From positions 62,001 to 126,000 of the forward strand of contig CALSFV010000394.1 of the NCBI GenBank assembly GCA_943737045.1: a stretch of DNA of 64,000 bases, read 5' to 3'. The stretch is from Parapristionchus giblindavisi (Eukaryota > Nematoda > Chromadorea > Rhabditida > Diplogasteridae). A program made the position numbers and the translations under genes. The notes under the pieces are model-generated. The model saw only the letters and a list, made by a program, of their open reading frames with translations. It did no database searches and was not told the origin of the DNA. Shown here piece after piece: positions 61,223-64,000 of the stretch (its first letter is position 1; every line of letters begins with the position of its first letter).

Positions 61223-61545
61223 TAGAGTTGGCAATTTGGACGTTGCGGGCCCGCAAAGAAATTGGCTTTTCATTGCTAGTGATTGCGGGCCCGCAATGCG
61301 GTGTGAAATCATTGCGTCCCGCAATTTCGAATGGTGCGGTGTAAAATCATTGCGGGCCCGCAAAGTCATTTTACTCTCCTCTTCCTTCTCTCTTCATTCT
61401 CTCGGAGAGGAAAAGGACTTTGCGGGCCCGAAATGCCATTGCGGGCCCGTAATGATTTTACACCGCACTATTCGAGTTTGCGGGCCCGCAATGAATTACA
61501 CCGCTCTGCGGGCCCGCAATGAATAGTGCGTTATTGCCAACTCTA
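61223..61545. mobile_element. 323-bp hAT-like element made of GCGGGCCCGC palindromes
   Basis: Ends TAGAGTTGGCAAT and the exact inverse, flanked by TTGCAAAC at 61215-61222 and 61546-61553. The interior has about eight copies or variants of TTGCGGGCCCGCAA. It sits inside a degenerate MITE-A beginning at 61199. Confidence 0.9.
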
Positions 61546-61640
61546 TTGCAAACTACGAATCGTGACCGCACTTTTGATTTTTTATCCTTCTACGAATGAG
61601 TGAAATGCGCATTTCTCTCTCTTAAATCTGTAACCAGTGG

Positions 61641-61766
61641 CCGTATGCATGAGCAACGGAAAACCGTTTTCCGGGGAAATGTGCGTCATTAGCGTAGGCT
61701 GAGGATTATTGGAAAACGCCTCCGCCTACGCTAATGACGTCACATTTTCCGTTGTTCACGCATACG
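61641..61766. mobile_element. Palindromic element F, copy 3
   Basis: Same arms as the 31501 copy, slightly diverged, inserted at the same place (after TAACCAG) in a repeated intron unit as copy 2. Confidence 0.82.
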
Positions 61767-62151
61767 AGCACAGATGAATTCGGGTTTCAGCGCTGTTAGT
61801 TTTGGACAATGAGCAATTACAATTGATCTCTCTTCGCTTGGCCTGGTTTTCTAAAATTCAATTGATAAATGATTGGGCGGGCCTGTCCGATGGTAGATAG
61901 ATACTTATGCGAACATAACTCGAGGGTACGGTAGCGGTTAACGATTTTTTTAGTCTTGTTGGTGTTGTTAAATGCGAAATTGTAAAAAAAATTTGCTTCG
62001 AGCTTTATAGCCTGATGAATTCTTGTTTCTGCGAAGTATTTAGTGGACTGTGTGCGCGCTCAATCTGGATACTTCGAGAATTGGTAATGAAATAAAGTAA
62101 AATGAGATGGATAATCAATAGTTGCTAAAAATGTAATGTTCATTTAATAAA

Positions 62152-62229
62152 ATGTGGCGTATGACGAAAGACGAGAAGTACCGCAAGTATGCGTGGGCGA
62201 TGGTGGAGGCTCTTGAGAAGAACTCGAGG
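62152..62229 (+). pseudogene. GH47 penultimate-exon fragment, copy 6
   Basis: Open block KYRKYAWAMVEALEK with intact donor; it lies downstream of the GH47 middle exons but lacks an acceptor. A unit fragment at 62305-62490 is inverted relative to the others. Confidence 0.75.
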
Positions 62230-62574
62230 GTACGGTACCGATTATTGATTTTTTATCCTTTTAGGAATAAGTGAAATGCGCATTTTTTCTCTCTTTTTTA
62301 TATATCAAGATTGATCGCTCATACAGCTCACTTAATACCGTGTAGAAACACGAATTCATCAGGCTATAAATATCGAAGCAACAAATAGAAAACACAGCAT
62401 TTAACACCACCAACCTACACTATAAAGGATTTTCTTGACGAAACAAAAAATCAATAACCACTACCGTAACCTGGAATAATGTTCGCTAATTATATGAATT
62501 GATTCGAAAAAACCACGATTGAAAGCACACACAGCTCACTAAATAGGGTCGAAACCATGTTAGCGAAAGACATT

Positions 62575-62672
62575 TGCGCCGAATGTATCAATTGCGTCGA
62601 TCCCAAATGCGCCGAGGTACATTTGCGCCATAACCAACTGCGCCGAGGGACATTTGCGCCGAATATACCTTT
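62575..62672. repeat. CATTTGCGCCGA short tandem repeat
   Basis: Five or so spaced copies of (A/C)(C/A)ATTTGCGCCGA-like words over ~100 bp. Nothing coding is seen from here to 63334. Confidence 0.7.
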
Positions 62673-63334
62673 TATTTTATTTTGTCTCATTTTTTGTTGC
62701 AATTGTTTCAAAGGATCTATATATTACAGTATTTCCAGTGTTTTTTTATTGTTCTTATGTTTTGTTGTTTTATTACGAATATGATTATTTTTCATGGGAT
62801 TGTGTAAGACACGTAAAACACTCTCAAAATAATCCCTGAAAACCTGGACTCGATCGGTTGAGTTTGAAAAAAGTTATGGCGAAAAAACCAAAAGTCAATA
62901 ACCTTTTGGCCAGTACTGTAGATTCTTTCGAGCATAATTCCAAGTTACGGTAGTGGTTATTGATTTTTTTGTTTCGTCAGTCCGTTATGGTGTAATAGTG
63001 TGTGTTGGTGTTGTTGAATGCGAAATTTCTTTCATAAAGAAAATGAGCTTCTATATTTATAGCCCGATGAATTCGTGTTTCTGCACTATATTAACATTAG
63101 TGAACTATATGAGCGATCAATCTTGTTCAAGTGATAACTAATCTAATAAAGTCAAATGATAAATGATGATGAAAATTTATTCTCTCGATATCATTTTTAC
63201 CGCAGCCAATCTCACCATTCGCTTGTACCATCCCATCACTTTTCTTCCTCTTAATTGTTCTCGAGGTGAATACAACAATATTTTTTCTAAAATTCAATTT
63301 TAGAATGCTTGAGGGGCCTGGTCGATGATAGATA

Positions 63335-64000
63335 TTAGGTGAATTCATAAGTAACGCTCGTTTTTTTGTCGAGAAAACCGCACTATTTCGCCCCCGGCGG
63401 AATTCACATTCCCAACGTTATTATATCCCTCTTCCTCTCAGGCTTGAAACGTCCTGACTTCCAACATGGCCTAGCAGAGGTGTACCCCTCATATGTGCCT
63501 CACGTAACAGTGGTGAGAAAGTGGGCCGTCAAATTCGAGAAACAGGGCTTTTCCCTCGAAGATGAAGACCAACCCACTCAATTTTAGGGGTGCCAATAAT
63601 TTGGTCGAAGTGGGGCCAATAATTTGGTGGATCGTAAAAGTTGACCCTAAAATTTGGCTACCAGACAAGCCCCGCTTTTAAAGTTGAGTCAATAATTTGG
63701 TGGTTGAGCCAATAATTTGGTTAGAAGTGGGGCTATTATTTTAGTCCAAAAATTTAGCCAACCTTTGGCTACAATTTTAGGTAAACTTTAGCCAAACTTT
63801 GGCTAAAATTTTAGACCACCAAATTATTGACTCAACTTTAAAAGTGGGGCTTGTCTGGTAGCCAAATTTTAGGCACCCAAAAATGTTCGACCAAATTATT
63901 GCCCCCCCCCCCCCTAAAATTGCGGAGCAGTCGACTATCGGAGGTGGCTCTCGATCGATTGCTCTAAGAGGTAGAGGCTGATCCGGATCTCGATACCGGT
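63335..64000 (+). mobile_element. Second mariner copy, interrupted, running off the right edge
   Basis: Begins TTAGGTGAATTCATAAGTAA after TA at 63333-63334 and matches the first copy through the transposase N-terminus (HVTVVRKWAVKF). It lacks ~125 bp found after the left end in copy 1. It is split at ~63579-63922 and resumes with GGTGGCTCTCGATCGATTGC. Confidence 0.88.
63579..63922. mobile_element. 344-bp palindromic element inside the mariner
   Basis: Ends CAATTTTAGGGG and the exact inverse. Arms repeat CCAATAATTTGGT and CAGACAAGCCCC words. The right terminal repeat has a run of about 13 C where the left has GGGGTG. Target duplication not clear. Confidence 0.82.

Noticed and set aside
61239..61520. 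CRISPR-like array of GCGGGCCCGC repeats
   Set aside because: Eukaryotic context, self-palindromic short repeats with irregular spacing, inside a hAT-like element.

Overview
The window is nuclear DNA from a small-genome animal, most likely a nematode. Genes are split into many short exons by AT-rich introns. Donors often read GTACGGTA and acceptors TTTCAG, TTCCAG or AAG. The CTACCGTA word is everywhere, and mariner, CR1/Jockey-like LINE and hAT-like short elements are abundant. I infer a rhabditid or diplogastrid nematode; genus is not determinable from this window.

Layout. (1) 57-5725, minus strand: first seven exons of a class I alpha-mannosidase (GH47), running off the left edge. (2) 5726-6639: divergent intergenic region. 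(3) 6640-15446, plus strand: a complete 17-exon mitochondrial ClpX gene (553 residues by my splicing), with a decayed mariner in intron 8. (4) 15.4-23.5 kb: ClpX 3' flank, dispersed repeat units, a ~4.1 kb foldback element with a second 1.33 kb foldback nested in one arm, and a palindromic GTGGGGTGCGCC family. (5) 23.9-27.9 kb: a multi-exon TNP2-like (CACTA/EnSpm) transposase-derived gene broken by two palindromic insertions. (6) 28.4-31.9 kb: repeats, a tRNA-like sequence, and an inverted copy of part of a GH47 intron. (7) 32.1-43.1 kb: two truncated ClpX copies, the second a nearly exact 3.65 kb tandem duplicate of the first. The first carries a 1.85 kb TA-flanked foldback insertion. (8) 43.1-53.7 kb: an array of repeated GH47 3' fragments (plus strand) mixed with a broken CCT3 (TCP-1 gamma) fragment (minus). 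(9) 53.9-60.0 kb: two foldback elements; the second holds a CR1/Jockey-like LINE whose two reading frames are both open. (10) 60.4-64 kb: another broken GH47 piece, a hAT-like palindromic element, and a second mariner interrupted by a 344-bp palindromic element.

Only the GH47 5' part, the 5'-most ClpX gene and the LINE frames look intact. Most of the rest is duplicated and decaying gene sequence seeded with inverted-repeat transposons. Because ClpX and GH47 segments are present more than once, the older copies act as empty sites that date and define several insertions. The most interesting single signal is a canonical slippery heptamer (T TTA AAC) directly before the LINE ORF1 stop codon, leading in the -1 frame into ORF2, which has no ATG before its endonuclease domain.
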